Shown here one piece after another: positions 16,310-25,417 of a stretch of 64,000 nucleotides of DNA. Position numbers and translations under genes: made by a program. The notes beneath the pieces are model-generated. The model saw nothing but the letters and a program-made list of their open reading frames with translations, was not told where the DNA came from and made no database searches. This DNA comes from Tyzzerella sp. (lineage in GTDB: Bacteria > Bacillota > Clostridia > Lachnospirales > Lachnospiraceae), in contig JAFTWA010000039.1 in the NCBI GenBank assembly GCA_017465565.1, positions 1 through 64,000 of the forward strand. The letters run 5' to 3'. Within the stretch, counting starts at the first letter, position 1. Each line of letters begins with the position of its first letter.

Positions 16310-17250
16310 AGTTTATCTAATGCTCTCCCATTCAGATAATTGAATTTTTTGCCCTGATAAGAATTTTCTTGTGTCATTTTGTCAAGCAGCCCGTCCTGTA
16401 ATTTCCACCAGCTGGTATTCCAATTGGAAAAATCAGCATCTTCTTCTGGAACACGGCTGAATAAACGTTCCACGATAATATCTGGCGAAAGATTTTCCAG
16501 GAATGCTATCACACGGTCGTAATACTCTTCCTTAGAACATATTTCAATTGTACCATTTTTATATTGCTCAGACAATTGTGTATTTTTCGCAATATATAAA
16601 GAATGAAGCTTTACAATATCTATACCAAGTACAGAGAGAATTCTTGACGTTTCAATAACATCACGCATAGTATCTTGCGGTAAATTCAAAATAATATGTG
16701 TGCATATTGAAAATGGATATTGTTTTATTCGCAGTACCGCATCCACATATTCTGCAAGTCCGTGGCCGCGATTTATAAAATCCAATGTATGGTAATTCAC
16801 GGTCTGTAAACCTAATTCGATGTTAATTGCAACGTGATATTTCTCATGTATTTCATTTAACACATTCAGATAGTCATCCCGAATACAGTCGGGTCTTGTA
16901 GAAATTGATATTTCTACAATATCCTGGTCGCTTGCAGCTTCAATCATGTAATCCTGAAACTTCGTGAGCGGCATAAATGTGTTTGTATAATTTTGGAAAT
17001 AAGCAATAAATTTCTTCGCCTTATATTTTTTGGTAATTAGTTCTTTTGTCTGAGTCATCTGCTCTGTTACAGAATGTGCAGAATCCATAGCCTCAAATCC
17101 AGTTCCAACTTCTGCGCAAAAACTACAGCCATTTCCACCTATACGATTTGGACAAGTAATTGGAAGGTTAATAGGAAGCTTATAAATCTTTTCGCCGTAT
17201 TTTTCCTGTAAATATTTTGAATACTTATTATAGAATTCTTTTTCAATCAT
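16306..17250 (-). CDS. TIGR01212/YhcC-family radical SAM protein
   Basis: A 314-residue radical SAM enzyme of unknown reaction. The cluster motif is spaced C33-x8-C42-x2-C45 (CPNRIGGNGCSFC), the extended spacing typical of the YhcC/TIGR01212 family, not the classical CX3CX2C. EISISTRPDCI, INIELGLQTVNYHTLDFINRG (in blocks) and CTHIILNLPQD are family motifs. No convincing SD precedes the ATG. It is the first gene of the operon ending with rluD; the divergent DUF378 gene starts 88 bases away. Function remains undetermined for the family as far as I know. Confidence 0.85.
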   Translation of the reverse strand: MIEKEFYNKYSKYLQEKYGEKIYKLPINLPITCPNRIGGNGCSFCAEVGTGFEAMDSAHSVTEQMTQTKELITKKYKAKKFIAYFQNYTNTFMPLTKFQDYMIEAASDQDIVEISISTRPDCIRDDYLNVLNEIHEKYHVAINIELGLQTVNYHTLDFINRGHGLAEYVDAVLRIKQYPFSICTHIILNLPQDTMRDVIETSRILSVLGIDIVKLHSLYIAKNTQLSEQYKNGTIEICSKEEYYDRVIAFLENLSPDIIVERLFSRVPEEDADFSNWNTSWWKLQDGLLDKMTQENSYQGKKFNYLNGRALDKL

Positions 17251-17338
17251 TTATAAATCTTTCTTTCTATCTGTATAATTTTTTTGCAATCTGGTAATAA
17301 TTCCAATAGACAATTATAAAAACAAGGAGGATATGTGG

Positions 17339-17539
17339 ATGAAATGGTGTGACAATATCAGCTTAACACTTGTAATTATAGGTGCTATCAATTGGCTTTT
17401 GGTTGGTCTTTTCAGTTTTGACCTTGTAGCATTTATCTTTGGAAATATGACCTTAATTTCAAGAATCATATATACACTTGTTGGACTGTGCGGATTATAC
17501 TTAATTAGTCTGTATGGACGCATCAATAAGGAGCAATAA
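17339..17539 (+). CDS. DUF378 membrane protein
   Basis: A 66-residue protein made of two transmembrane helices, with the DUF378 signature ITLVIIGAINWLLVG-like segment (seen here as LTLVIIGAINWLLVGLF), FDLVAFIFG and YTLVGLCGLYLI. Function unknown. I chose the ATG at 17339, 8 bases after GGAGG (17326-17330); the in-frame ATG at 17333 is only 2 bases from it. Monocistronic, ending at a strong hairpin shared with the convergent carboxypeptidase gene. Confidence 0.85.
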   Translation: MKWCDNISLTLVIIGAINWLLVGLFSFDLVAFIFGNMTLISRIIYTLVGLCGLYLISLYGRINKEQ

Positions 17540-17546
17540 TATAAAA

Positions 17547-17574
17547 AGGGTTTCCGGATGGAGACCCTCTTTTA
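17547..17574. terminator. Bidirectional terminator
   Basis: Stem AGGGTTTCC (17547-17555) / GGAGACCCT (17560-17568) with one G-T pair and a GGAT loop, A-run before and T-run after. It lies between the convergent DUF378 gene and the D,D-carboxypeptidase gene. Confidence 0.88.
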
Positions 17575-17577
17575 TTG

Positions 17578-18594
17578 TTAATTTGCTATTGTTGATAACA
17601 AAGAAGACATATTATTATATAATTTACTTCTGTTCTCAGCTCCCATGATAATTGCAATGTATGGGTTGGAATCACTATCCATACTATATAGCATGAGACA
17701 TGATTTTGCCTCATCAGTTGAACCAGTTTTACCACCAATAATTTTTATGCCCTCTGGGGCCTCATATGTACCATTTAAGAAATGATTGGTTTGTATCCAC
17801 TCTACCTTTCTTTTGTATCCATTTGGCTCCGTAATTGCTGTACGATAAGTTCCTGTTGAAATCAATTCCAGAAATGTCTCGTCTTCCAAACATGCATTCA
17901 TGATTAAATATAAATCGTATGCAGTTGTGTAATGATTGTCATCATGGTATCCATGAGAGTTTACAAAATGTGAATTTGTAGCACCAAGAAGTTTTGCTTC
18001 TTCGTTCATTCGTTCAGCAAAGGCTTCTTCTGTACCAGAAATATACTCTGCAATTGCAATCGCACTGTCATTTCCTGAAGCAAGCATCATAGAATATAAC
18101 AAGTCTTTGAGAGTCATTTTGTCCGAAACCTTTAACCACGCTCTGGAAGAACCGCTTGGAAGGATTGTTGCCGTCTCGCTAATAGTAACAATATCATCCA
18201 GGTTTCCATATTTTACTGCAATATAAAATGTTAAAAGCTTTGTAGTGCTTGCCGGATAAAGTTTTTCATGCATATTTTCTGCAAGAAGGACAGTGTTATC
18301 CTTAAGGCTAAATAAGGATGTTGCATAAAAGCTGTCTTCTGTTTCAAATTTTGCATATGGAACATCGTCTGTTGCCACGCATAATTCTTCTGCAAACAGT
18401 CTTTCTTCATGTAAGGTTGTATTGTATGTTTTTGTCTCATATTTCGCTACAACAGATTGGTTTAAAATACGTGTTAAACCAAATACGAATGCCGCTGCAA
18501 TCAAGACTAGGAATAAACATAGTATAATTTGTTTTAAAATTCTGTTTCGTCTTATTCTGCTCTTTGTTCGAGCAATTCTATTTGTACATTTCAC
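17578..18594 (-). CDS. D-alanyl-D-alanine carboxypeptidase (S11, DacF-like)
   Basis: A 338-residue penicillin-binding carboxypeptidase that trims the terminal D-Ala of peptidoglycan stems. A basic N-terminus and one membrane helix (about 22-45) precede the peptidase S11 domain, with YPASTTKLLT (nucleophile SxxK), ASGNDSAIAIAEY (SxN) and IGGKTGSTDEA (KTG). The C-terminal beta domain and amphipathic anchor of PBP5-type enzymes are missing; the N-terminal helix substitutes for the anchor. The start is GTG at 18594, which overlaps the end of mgsA by 17 bases, with GAGGAG about 13 bases upstream. It is last in the cell-shape operon. Confidence 0.9.
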   Translation of the reverse strand: MKCTNRIARTKSRIRRNRILKQIILCLFLVLIAAAFVFGLTRILNQSVVAKYETKTYNTTLHEERLFAEELCVATDDVPYAKFETEDSFYATSLFSLKDNTVLLAENMHEKLYPASTTKLLTFYIAVKYGNLDDIVTISETATILPSGSSRAWLKVSDKMTLKDLLYSMMLASGNDSAIAIAEYISGTEEAFAERMNEEAKLLGATNSHFVNSHGYHDDNHYTTAYDLYLIMNACLEDETFLELISTGTYRTAITEPNGYKRKVEWIQTNHFLNGTYEAPEGIKIIGGKTGSTDEAKSCLMLYSMDSDSNPYIAIIMGAENRSKLYNNMSSLLSTIAN

Positions 18595-18973
18595 GCCAGT
18601 CTAAATCTCCTCTATCAATTGCAAGAATAATAAGCTCAGCGGTTGCTAAATTCGTTGCCATAGGAATATTATGCATATCACAAAGGCGTACTACGTCATT
18701 GACATCTGGTTCATGTGCCTTTGGTGCCATTGGGTCGCGTAAGAAAATCAGTGCATCAATATCATTTTGGGCAATCTGACTCCCTAACTGCTGCATACCT
18801 CCGAGATGTCCTGCTAAATATTTGTGAATCGACAAATTGGTTACTTCTTCTACTGCTCTTCCTGTCGTTCCTGTTGCAAATAATTGATGCTTACATAAAA
18901 TGCCTTTGTACGCAATACAAAAATTCTGCATTAATGTCTTTTTAGAATCGTGTGCAATTAATCCAATATTCAT
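18578..18973 (-). CDS. mgsA: Methylglyoxal synthase
   Basis: A 131-residue enzyme converting dihydroxyacetone phosphate to methylglyoxal and phosphate, a glycolytic bypass that relieves phosphate starvation. MNIGLIAHDSKK, the phosphate-binding TGTTGR, GHLGGMQQLG, and LRDPM carrying the catalytic Asp are all present, as is MATNLATAELII. SD AAAAGGAG is good. Its place after rodA in the cell-shape operon is recurrent in Clostridia, though the reason is unclear. Confidence 0.97.
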   Translation of the reverse strand: MNIGLIAHDSKKTLMQNFCIAYKGILCKHQLFATGTTGRAVEEVTNLSIHKYLAGHLGGMQQLGSQIAQNDIDALIFLRDPMAPKAHEPDVNDVVRLCDMHNIPMATNLATAELIILAIDRGDLDWREMYK

Positions 18974-18989
18974 CTTTTATAGACTCCTT

Positions 18990-20105
18990 TTAATATTTCT
19001 TTGGCTGTAAACCTACATTTAAAACAAAACCTATCCCCATATAAAAACAAACAATTGATGTTAACCCGGAACTCACAAATGGAAGGGATAATCCTGTATT
19101 TGGGAGTACTCCGGTAGCTACACCTATATTGATGAAGCTCTGTAATCCTATTAATGCTGCAATTCCGCCACAGATAATCTGACCAGCCAGATTCTGGGCT
19201 CGAATTCCACTAATAATACACTGTATAATAATTAATAATAACAAAATTATGACAATACAACAACCCACAAATCCTAATTCTTCACCAATAATTGCAAAAA
19301 TAAAGTCTGTATCAGCCTCTAAAAGAAAGTTTCCGTTCTTTACAGACGTAGTGGTATTATTATTTAATCCCTTGCCACTCAACTGTCCAGAACCGATGGC
19401 CATAATAGAATTCTGTTGTTGATATCCAGTATCCGATGCATACTCCTCGGGATTTAACCATGCCAGAATACGCTTTTGCTGATACTCTTCCAAAAACGGC
19501 TGGTCTGGCATTACTGCAATACTTAAAAATATGATTAAACAAGGAATTGCGATAGCCAAAACAGTTCCAATAAATTTATAGCTTAAACCTCCCAGATACA
19601 TCAGGATGCAGAACAAGGCTGCAATACAAATTGTATTAGAAAGATTCGGCTGAGTCAAAATCAAATAGAGAGATGGAATAACTAAAAGCACACAAGTAAT
19701 AATTGTCTTTGGTTCATTAATTCTATTCTCACGGTTCATTAAGAATTTTGCAAAGAATAGAACTAAAAAGATTTTAGTTAAATCTGATGGCTGCAGTGTA
19801 ATGACTCCTGCGATATTAATCCAGCGCTGAGCATTATTGTACGATGCACCAAAAAATTCTACATACAGCAAAAGTAAAAGGTTAACAGCGTAAATAATCC
19901 AGTAAAAATTTAGAACCCATGTATAGTCAATCAATGAAATGGCAAGCATAACAACCAGACCAAGACATACACCGATAATCTGTTTTGTCTGAGCTGATGG
20001 AAGGGCACTCCCTACTGCAAGTATTCCTATAATTGAAAGGATTAATACAGAAATTACTAGTATAAAATTAAAATCTTTCAAATGGTATTTTTTTAAGAAT
20101 TTCAC
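18990..20105 (-). CDS. rodA: Rod-shape SEDS glycosyltransferase RodA
   Basis: A 371-residue polytopic SEDS-family peptidoglycan polymerase with ~10 hydrophobic helices. Signature segments are LQPSDLTKIFLVLFFAKFL, the large loop ending in LLEADTDFIFAIIGEELG, and near the C-terminus NTGLSLPFVSSGLTSI. It pairs with the class B PBP2 encoded three genes upstream. The start is GTG at 20105, overlapping the minE stop (GTGA), with AGGAG 8 bases upstream. RodA rather than FtsW/SpoVE is inferred from the mre/min context. Confidence 0.93.
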   Translation of the reverse strand: MKFLKKYHLKDFNFILVISVLILSIIGILAVGSALPSAQTKQIIGVCLGLVVMLAISLIDYTWVLNFYWIIYAVNLLLLLYVEFFGASYNNAQRWINIAGVITLQPSDLTKIFLVLFFAKFLMNRENRINEPKTIITCVLLVIPSLYLILTQPNLSNTICIAALFCILMYLGGLSYKFIGTVLAIAIPCLIIFLSIAVMPDQPFLEEYQQKRILAWLNPEEYASDTGYQQQNSIMAIGSGQLSGKGLNNNTTTSVKNGNFLLEADTDFIFAIIGEELGFVGCCIVIILLLLIIIQCIISGIRAQNLAGQIICGGIAALIGLQSFINIGVATGVLPNTGLSLPFVSSGLTSIVCFYMGIGFVLNVGLQPKKY

Positions 20106-20311
20106 AAATCTTCTCCTGTTAGCTTTATGTAAATGTGGGAACGTGTCACTTGGACATCAAATTCCTCAGGTATAATCTCAATATATTTTGAAATTGTCTT
20201 ATATAATTCTGATTGTATTTTATCAAAAGTATCTGGTGTACAATTCACACGGTCTGAAACAAGTAAGGATTTCAGCCTGCTTTTCGCAATAGAAACGGAT
20301 GAGTTTTTCAT
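20102..20311 (-). CDS. minE: MinE topological specificity factor
   Basis: A short MinE of 69 residues, where 80-90 is usual. It retains the MinD-interaction/dimer segments: SIAKSRLKSLLVSDRVNCTP, SELYKTISKYIEI and the final VQVTRSHIYIKL strand. It lacks much of the N-terminal membrane-targeting extension. MinE stimulates the MinD ATPase and drives oscillation of the division inhibitor. SD AGAGGTG is good. It follows minD by 11 bases and overlaps rodA. minC is not present in this cluster. Confidence 0.92.
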   Translation of the reverse strand: MKNSSVSIAKSRLKSLLVSDRVNCTPDTFDKIQSELYKTISKYIEIIPEEFDVQVTRSHIYIKLTGEDL

Positions 20312-20322
20312 CTTTTCACCTC

Positions 20323-21105
20323 TTATTTACTTTTGAATATTTTATGAAACAGTCCCTTTCGGCTATTTAAATTAAGGAATGGAACTTCCTCTCCCATTAA
20401 CCGCTTACAAATGTTAAGGTAAGCATTTCCTGCCATGGAATCCATTCCAATTACAGGCTCTCCCTGATTTGTTGCTATTACAACCTGCTCGTCATCAGGA
20501 AGGGCGCCAAGAAGATTTACAGCCAGAATCTCTGTAACATCTTCTACCGACATCATGTCTCCACGTTTCACCATATCCATGCGGATCCGGTTAATGACTA
20601 AGTCAATTTTTTTAATATGATTCTTTTCCAACAATCCAATAATGCGGTCAGCATCACGAATTGCAGAAACCTCTGGGGTAGTTACAATGATTGCATGATT
20701 AGCACCAGCAATTGCATTTTGGAATCCCTGTTCAATTCCAGCAGGACAGTCAAGTAAAATATAGTCATACTCTTCTGCCAGTTCTTCTGTCAGCTTTTTC
20801 ATCTGCTCTGGAGAAACTGCTGATTTATCTTTTGTCTGGGCTGAAGGAAGCAGATATAAGTTTTCAAAACGTTTATCCTTGATTAGCGCCTGCTTCATGC
20901 GGCAATTCCCTTCAATTACGTCCACAAGATTGTATACAATCCTGTTTTCAAGTCCCATCACAACATCCAAATTGCGCAATCCTAAATCAGTATCAATTAC
21001 TACTACTTTTTTACCTAATTTAGCAAGACCAACACCAATATTTGCGGTTGTAGTTGTCTTTCCTACGCCACCTTTTCCTGATGTGATTACAATCACTTCA
21101 CCCAT
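20323..21105 (-). CDS. minD: Septum-site determining ATPase MinD
   Basis: A 260-residue deviant-Walker ATPase. The P-loop is GKGGVGKTTTTANIG with the signature lysine. IDTDLGLRNLDVVMGLE, LLDCPAGIE and VTTPEVSAIRDADRII are the MinD motifs. The C-terminal amphipathic membrane-targeting sequence is KGLFHKIFKSK. SD AAGGAGG is strong. It directly follows PBP2 (58 bases), where related Clostridia usually have minC. Confidence 0.97.
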   Translation of the reverse strand: MGEVIVITSGKGGVGKTTTTANIGVGLAKLGKKVVVIDTDLGLRNLDVVMGLENRIVYNLVDVIEGNCRMKQALIKDKRFENLYLLPSAQTKDKSAVSPEQMKKLTEELAEEYDYILLDCPAGIEQGFQNAIAGANHAIIVTTPEVSAIRDADRIIGLLEKNHIKKIDLVINRIRMDMVKRGDMMSVEDVTEILAVNLLGALPDDEQVVIATNQGEPVIGMDSMAGNAYLNICKRLMGEEVPFLNLNSRKGLFHKIFKSK

Positions 21106-21163
21106 TTTATAATCCTCCTTTTCCTATCCTCTTGGGTATCGTATCTTTTGTAGGAGTTTTATA

Positions 21164-24055
21164 TTAATCACTATGTGATTCTGTACCTAATACACCAGCC
21201 CGTCCCAAAACTAATTGAGAATCGTCTGCCAGTCCAAAGTATTTTAATACCATATCTCTGCCGATTTCTGCCGGATAGCCAGAATTGTATCCATTTGCAA
21301 TACGTGTGGAAAATGCAATTTCCGGATTATTGCTTGGAGCAAAACCAACAAAAAGTACATGGTCAGCATGTGTCTGACTTTGCTGCGCAGTACCGGTTTT
21401 TCCAGCCATTTGAATACCTGCCGCTTTTACCGCATTAAATCGGGAGTCACTGTTAACCATCTGTTCCATACCGTTGTGAATCAGATTATAGGTATGCTGG
21501 CTGACTTCTGTAACTTGATTGTATACGCTTGGTTCGTAATCTACAATGACACTTCCATCCTTCGCAGCCACTTTAGATAATAAAGTTAAATCGTAGACAG
21601 TTCCCTTATTGGCAATACCAGTTATATATTTTGCAAGCTGGCTTGTTGAGTAAATATGGGTACCTTGTCCAATTGCAGAACGAACAGCATCCTCATCACT
21701 GATGTGAGGTGACACCTCTGAGATCTCAAGACCAGAAGTTTCTCCAAGTCCAAACATCTTCGCATATTTTTGGATTTTTTCAATTCCAACACTAGATGAA
21801 TAGGTTCCATCTGGCAGCAAACCAAGATTAAATCCAACGTTATAAAAATAAAGGTTACAAGAATTCTTAATTGCACTTACTACGTTTAAGTTACCATGTG
21901 CACCTGGCGAAATCCAGCACTTTGGACTTGGGGTGATTTTTGTGAAAGGACCAGAACATGAAAAATAAGTTCCCTCTGTCACAATTCCCTCTGTCAAAGC
22001 TACCGCTGAACTAAGCGGCTTAAATGTAGAACCAGGAGCTGTCAGCTCTTGTGTTGCTTTATTGTAGAATGGAGCGGATGTATTTACATATATCTGATTG
22101 TAATAATCCGTATCCATTGTATTTGCCAAACGATTATTGTCATATCCCGGATATGAAACGCATACTAATGTATTGCCTGTTGAAGTCTCAGTCATAACAT
22201 AAGAACCGGTAGATGGTTCTACCCCTAATTGTCCTGGTGTGATTTCAAGGGATTCAATTTTAGAACGAATAAAATCATATGCACTATAACCACTTAAAAG
22301 ACGGTTGTACATCGTTTCGTCATATTCCAGGACACCCTGATCATATAATAAAATACAAATCTTGTTACCACTAATGCTGCCATCTTTAATCATGTAGCGG
22401 TAAACCAGCTTTTCAAATTCGAAATCAGTTTTTAAATAATCGTTTAAGTAATTTAAAATACCTTGATACAATTCGGAAGAATCGGAATAATTTCCTTCAG
22501 AAGTAATGTAATCCTGTACTACCGACGTATCAACCCAGTTTTGGGCAATTGCATAATTTAAATATTCATACAAATTGATTTCTTCACTTTTCCAGGCCTC
22601 ATATACATCATCATATATATCTATTCGGTCTTTCATAAGAATACCAGTCTTAGTTGTTAAAAGATCGGAAGAAATGTAGTACATATATGCCTGCATTTCT
22701 TTTGAAAGATTCTTATATGCCGGTGATGTGGCAGATTCAAGATTGGATATAACCTTCTCAATAGCACTTGCCTGTCTTGTACTGAATTTTGTGTAAACTT
22801 CTTTTTCTGTAGAGGTAGCATCTTCCTGTGCGAAATGGTCAATGTCCAGAATCTCATTTCCAATAAATGCATAATAAACGTCGCCAATAGGAACAATAAC
22901 ATTAGAACTTGCAGTTACTGCATTTCGATTGTAATCTAAAACATTACTTAATTTTCGTAAAATAATACCTGCCAGCTTCTCTTCAAGTAAATTGTATGCT
23001 GTAATTTGCAGTTCTTTATCAATGGTAAGATAAACGTCGTTTCCAGCTTTTGGTTCTTTAACGCTTTTCGATTCCATAACCTTACCCACATTATTTACAT
23101 ATACAATTTCTTCGCCCTTTTCACCTTGCAGATATTCATCCATAACCTGTTCAATACCAGATTTTCCAACAATATCTGTCAGTGAATACTTTTTTTGCTG
23201 CTCTTCTGTCAGCGCATCGTATTCTTCGCGGGAAATTTTCCCGGTATAACCGATAATAGATGCAAAATATTTGCTGTCATAATATTCACGCAAAGATTCT
23301 TCGCCGATACTAATACCTTGTAAGTTATATTGATTTTCTTTGATAACAGCAACCGTTTCATCACTGACATCAGATGCGATAGTGGTTGTAATATATTTCT
23401 TGAAACTGTTCAGGTGCATTCCATAACGAACCGTTACTAGCTGGAGCACACGCGTCTTATCATATTTTTCCTGGTCAATTCCAAAGCCGTAATCGCTTTT
23501 TCGCTTATTGGCGCACAAAAAGTCCATGATATCCTGCGGTGTGGATGCGGCTTGTTCTTCGCTTAATTTATCGATAGTCGCATATCCATAGACATCGGCA
23601 AGAAAACGAAGTCTTCTTGTGCCTTCTGCATATAGAAATTCATATTCGCCATCATTGTTAAGTACAATACCAAAGTCGTTAACCACAGAATCCCCATTTC
23701 CTTCAATCATGTCAATAACCGTATTTATGGTTTCGTTGATTAATTCATTCTTCTGTTCTGGGTCATCATAAGAACCGTTATCTTCGATTTCAACCGAATA
23801 TGCCAGACGGTTTCCGGCTAAAAGCTCACCATCACGGTCGTAAATATTTCCTCTGGTACCCGCTATCTCTTTGGTTTTTTGAATAGATAAGGTATAGTTA
23901 TCCAGATAATCCTGACCATTCACAATTTGCAGCACAAAAACACGCTGTATCAATACAAACGACAAGATACAGAAAAAAGCAATTAGCACAATTAGTCTAG
24001 ATTTAAAAATACTTGTAATAAACTCTTTGATTTGATTAAACAAACTTACTAGCAC
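21164..24055 (-). CDS. mrdA: Penicillin-binding protein 2 (class B transpeptidase) with large insert
   Basis: The elongation-specific transpeptidase, 963 residues against about 600-700 for typical PBP2. The membrane anchor (about 20-45) and pedestal/dimerisation domain (GTRGNIYDRDGELLA, 66-80) are normal. The transpeptidase domain begins at VYLTIDKELQ (341-350) and is interrupted by ~240 extra residues (about 364-605) before resuming at GSYVMTETSTGNTLVCVSYP. Catalytic motifs are S676TFK, S732CN and K886TG. The insert is Tyr/Asp/Glu-rich and helical. The start is GTG at 24055, tight against AAGGAG; TTG at 24043 is an alternative. It overlaps mreD. Confidence 0.93.
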   Translation of the reverse strand: MLVSLFNQIKEFITSIFKSRLIVLIAFFCILSFVLIQRVFVLQIVNGQDYLDNYTLSIQKTKEIAGTRGNIYDRDGELLAGNRLAYSVEIEDNGSYDDPEQKNELINETINTVIDMIEGNGDSVVNDFGIVLNNDGEYEFLYAEGTRRLRFLADVYGYATIDKLSEEQAASTPQDIMDFLCANKRKSDYGFGIDQEKYDKTRVLQLVTVRYGMHLNSFKKYITTTIASDVSDETVAVIKENQYNLQGISIGEESLREYYDSKYFASIIGYTGKISREEYDALTEEQQKKYSLTDIVGKSGIEQVMDEYLQGEKGEEIVYVNNVGKVMESKSVKEPKAGNDVYLTIDKELQITAYNLLEEKLAGIILRKLSNVLDYNRNAVTASSNVIVPIGDVYYAFIGNEILDIDHFAQEDATSTEKEVYTKFSTRQASAIEKVISNLESATSPAYKNLSKEMQAYMYYISSDLLTTKTGILMKDRIDIYDDVYEAWKSEEINLYEYLNYAIAQNWVDTSVVQDYITSEGNYSDSSELYQGILNYLNDYLKTDFEFEKLVYRYMIKDGSISGNKICILLYDQGVLEYDETMYNRLLSGYSAYDFIRSKIESLEITPGQLGVEPSTGSYVMTETSTGNTLVCVSYPGYDNNRLANTMDTDYYNQIYVNTSAPFYNKATQELTAPGSTFKPLSSAVALTEGIVTEGTYFSCSGPFTKITPSPKCWISPGAHGNLNVVSAIKNSCNLYFYNVGFNLGLLPDGTYSSSVGIEKIQKYAKMFGLGETSGLEISEVSPHISDEDAVRSAIGQGTHIYSTSQLAKYITGIANKGTVYDLTLLSKVAAKDGSVIVDYEPSVYNQVTEVSQHTYNLIHNGMEQMVNSDSRFNAVKAAGIQMAGKTGTAQQSQTHADHVLFVGFAPSNNPEIAFSTRIANGYNSGYPAEIGRDMVLKYFGLADDSQLVLGRAGVLGTESHSD

Positions 24056-24554
24056 TCCTTTTTTCTTCTGCTTCTAATTTTTGATTAATCTGTAGGATTA
24101 ATTGATAAAGAACCAATGTAACCAAAATAGTATAAATCAATTCTGGTAGAATGATATTTCTTAAATAATATAAATAATTAAATCTGCTTCTTAAAACAAA
24201 CATAAAAATCCATACAATATTTCCGTATATAAAATCACTTGCCGCGATTAATATAAGTGGCAATTTGATATCCTCTGGATAAAAAATACGCCTGAAAAAT
24301 CCATTCAAGTATCCTAGAATTGTATATACCAGGGCATAAAATCCAAGAAGTTCACCGAACATCACATCACATATGAGCCCGGAAATAAACCCTACAAACA
24401 TGCCTTCTCTTTTTCCACGCATAAATCCAAAGGCGGATGTAATAACAATCAAAAGATTTGGTGTAATGGAACCAAAATCCAATGCCTGAAATACTGTGGA
24501 TTCTAGTAAAAAGCATACAATAATAATACATACTGTAACTATTTTTCTTCTCAA
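24036..24554 (-). CDS. mreD: Rod shape-determining protein MreD
   Basis: A 172-residue integral membrane protein of the elongasome with about five helices. It has the family-like NLLIVITSAFGFMRGKREGMFVGFISGLICDVMF region (seen as SAFGFMRGKREG and GLICDVMFGELLG). The start is TTG at 24554, 8 bases after a strong GGAGG; no ATG is near. It lies 3 bases after mreC and overlaps the PBP2 gene by 20 bases, so translation is probably coupled along mreC-mreD-mrdA. Confidence 0.9.
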   Translation of the reverse strand: MRRKIVTVCIIIVCFLLESTVFQALDFGSITPNLLIVITSAFGFMRGKREGMFVGFISGLICDVMFGELLGFYALVYTILGYLNGFFRRIFYPEDIKLPLILIAASDFIYGNIVWIFMFVLRSRFNYLYYLRNIILPELIYTILVTLVLYQLILQINQKLEAEEKRSASKFV

Positions 24555-24557
24555 GTA

Positions 24558-25415
24558 TTATTCCTCCAATAATTCTGCTTTAGTAGATGTGATAACCAGT
24601 ACTTCCTGAAGGTGTTGGAAATCAACAGCCGGAATAATATAGCCGGATCTTGTCAGGTTATTTGCATCTACTGTGATCTCACTCACATAACCAATTAAAA
24701 TACCTGGTAAATATTTGCTGCTAATATGGGATGTAACAATCTGTTCTCCTACTTCTATCACATTCTCATTGTTTAGAAGCTGCTCAAAACGGATTTTTCC
24801 ATCCTGCATGAGCGTCAAATCCCCATTTACGATACATTTATCGGAGGTTGAAAGAATGAGCGCACTTACATTGCTGGTATCGTCAATAATGGAAGTGACT
24901 CTTGCCCAATTAGGACCCACGTCAGTAATGATACCGACGAGACCAGTACCAGCCATAACGTTCATATCTACAGCGAGCCCATCATTTGTACCCTTATCGA
25001 TTACAAAAGAGTTGAACCAGTTACCGCTGTTACTTGCTGTTACTTTTGCTCCGATTTTTTCATATTCAGTGTATTGCTGATCCAGTTTATATAATTCACG
25101 TAAACGGTCTAATTCATGTTTCTCCTGCTGGAGCAGGTTATTTTTAATCGTCAGTTCATCCACTTCCGCCTGAAGAGCTTCGTTTTTTTCCTGCAATTCC
25201 TGCAATGTTTCAAGATTCTTCGTCAAGTCGCTCATCCACAGACCAATTGTGTTAATCCCTTTCTGCATAGGAACAATTGTATAGTTTGCAACTGCGCGAA
25301 GCGGACCGTGAACTCCATCTGTAATCAGTGACAGTCCCATAAATAGAACACAAATGACAGCTAGAATCAATAACACATATTTACTTGAAAAGGTTGTCTG
25401 ATTATTTTTTTTCAT
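24558..25415 (-). CDS. mreC: Rod shape-determining protein MreC
   Basis: A 285-residue elongasome scaffold. An N-terminal membrane helix (about 12-32) is followed by a long coiled coil (about 65-110, ETLQELQEKNEALQAEV) and the beta-barrel domain with NSGNWFNSFVIDKGTNDGL, GLVGIITDVGPNWARVTSI (in part) and the closing EVLVIT strand. The start is ATG at 25415. Its SD (TAGGTGG) lies in the last codons of mreB, and the alternative GTG at 25430 falls inside that SD. Links PBP2/RodA to MreB. Confidence 0.94.
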   Translation of the reverse strand: MKKNNQTTFSSKYVLLILAVICVLFMGLSLITDGVHGPLRAVANYTIVPMQKGINTIGLWMSDLTKNLETLQELQEKNEALQAEVDELTIKNNLLQQEKHELDRLRELYKLDQQYTEYEKIGAKVTASNSGNWFNSFVIDKGTNDGLAVDMNVMAGTGLVGIITDVGPNWARVTSIIDDTSNVSALILSTSDKCIVNGDLTLMQDGKIRFEQLLNNENVIEVGEQIVTSHISSKYLPGILIGYVSEITVDANNLTRSGYIIPAVDFQHLQEVLVITSTKAELLEE

Positions 25416-25417
25416 AT

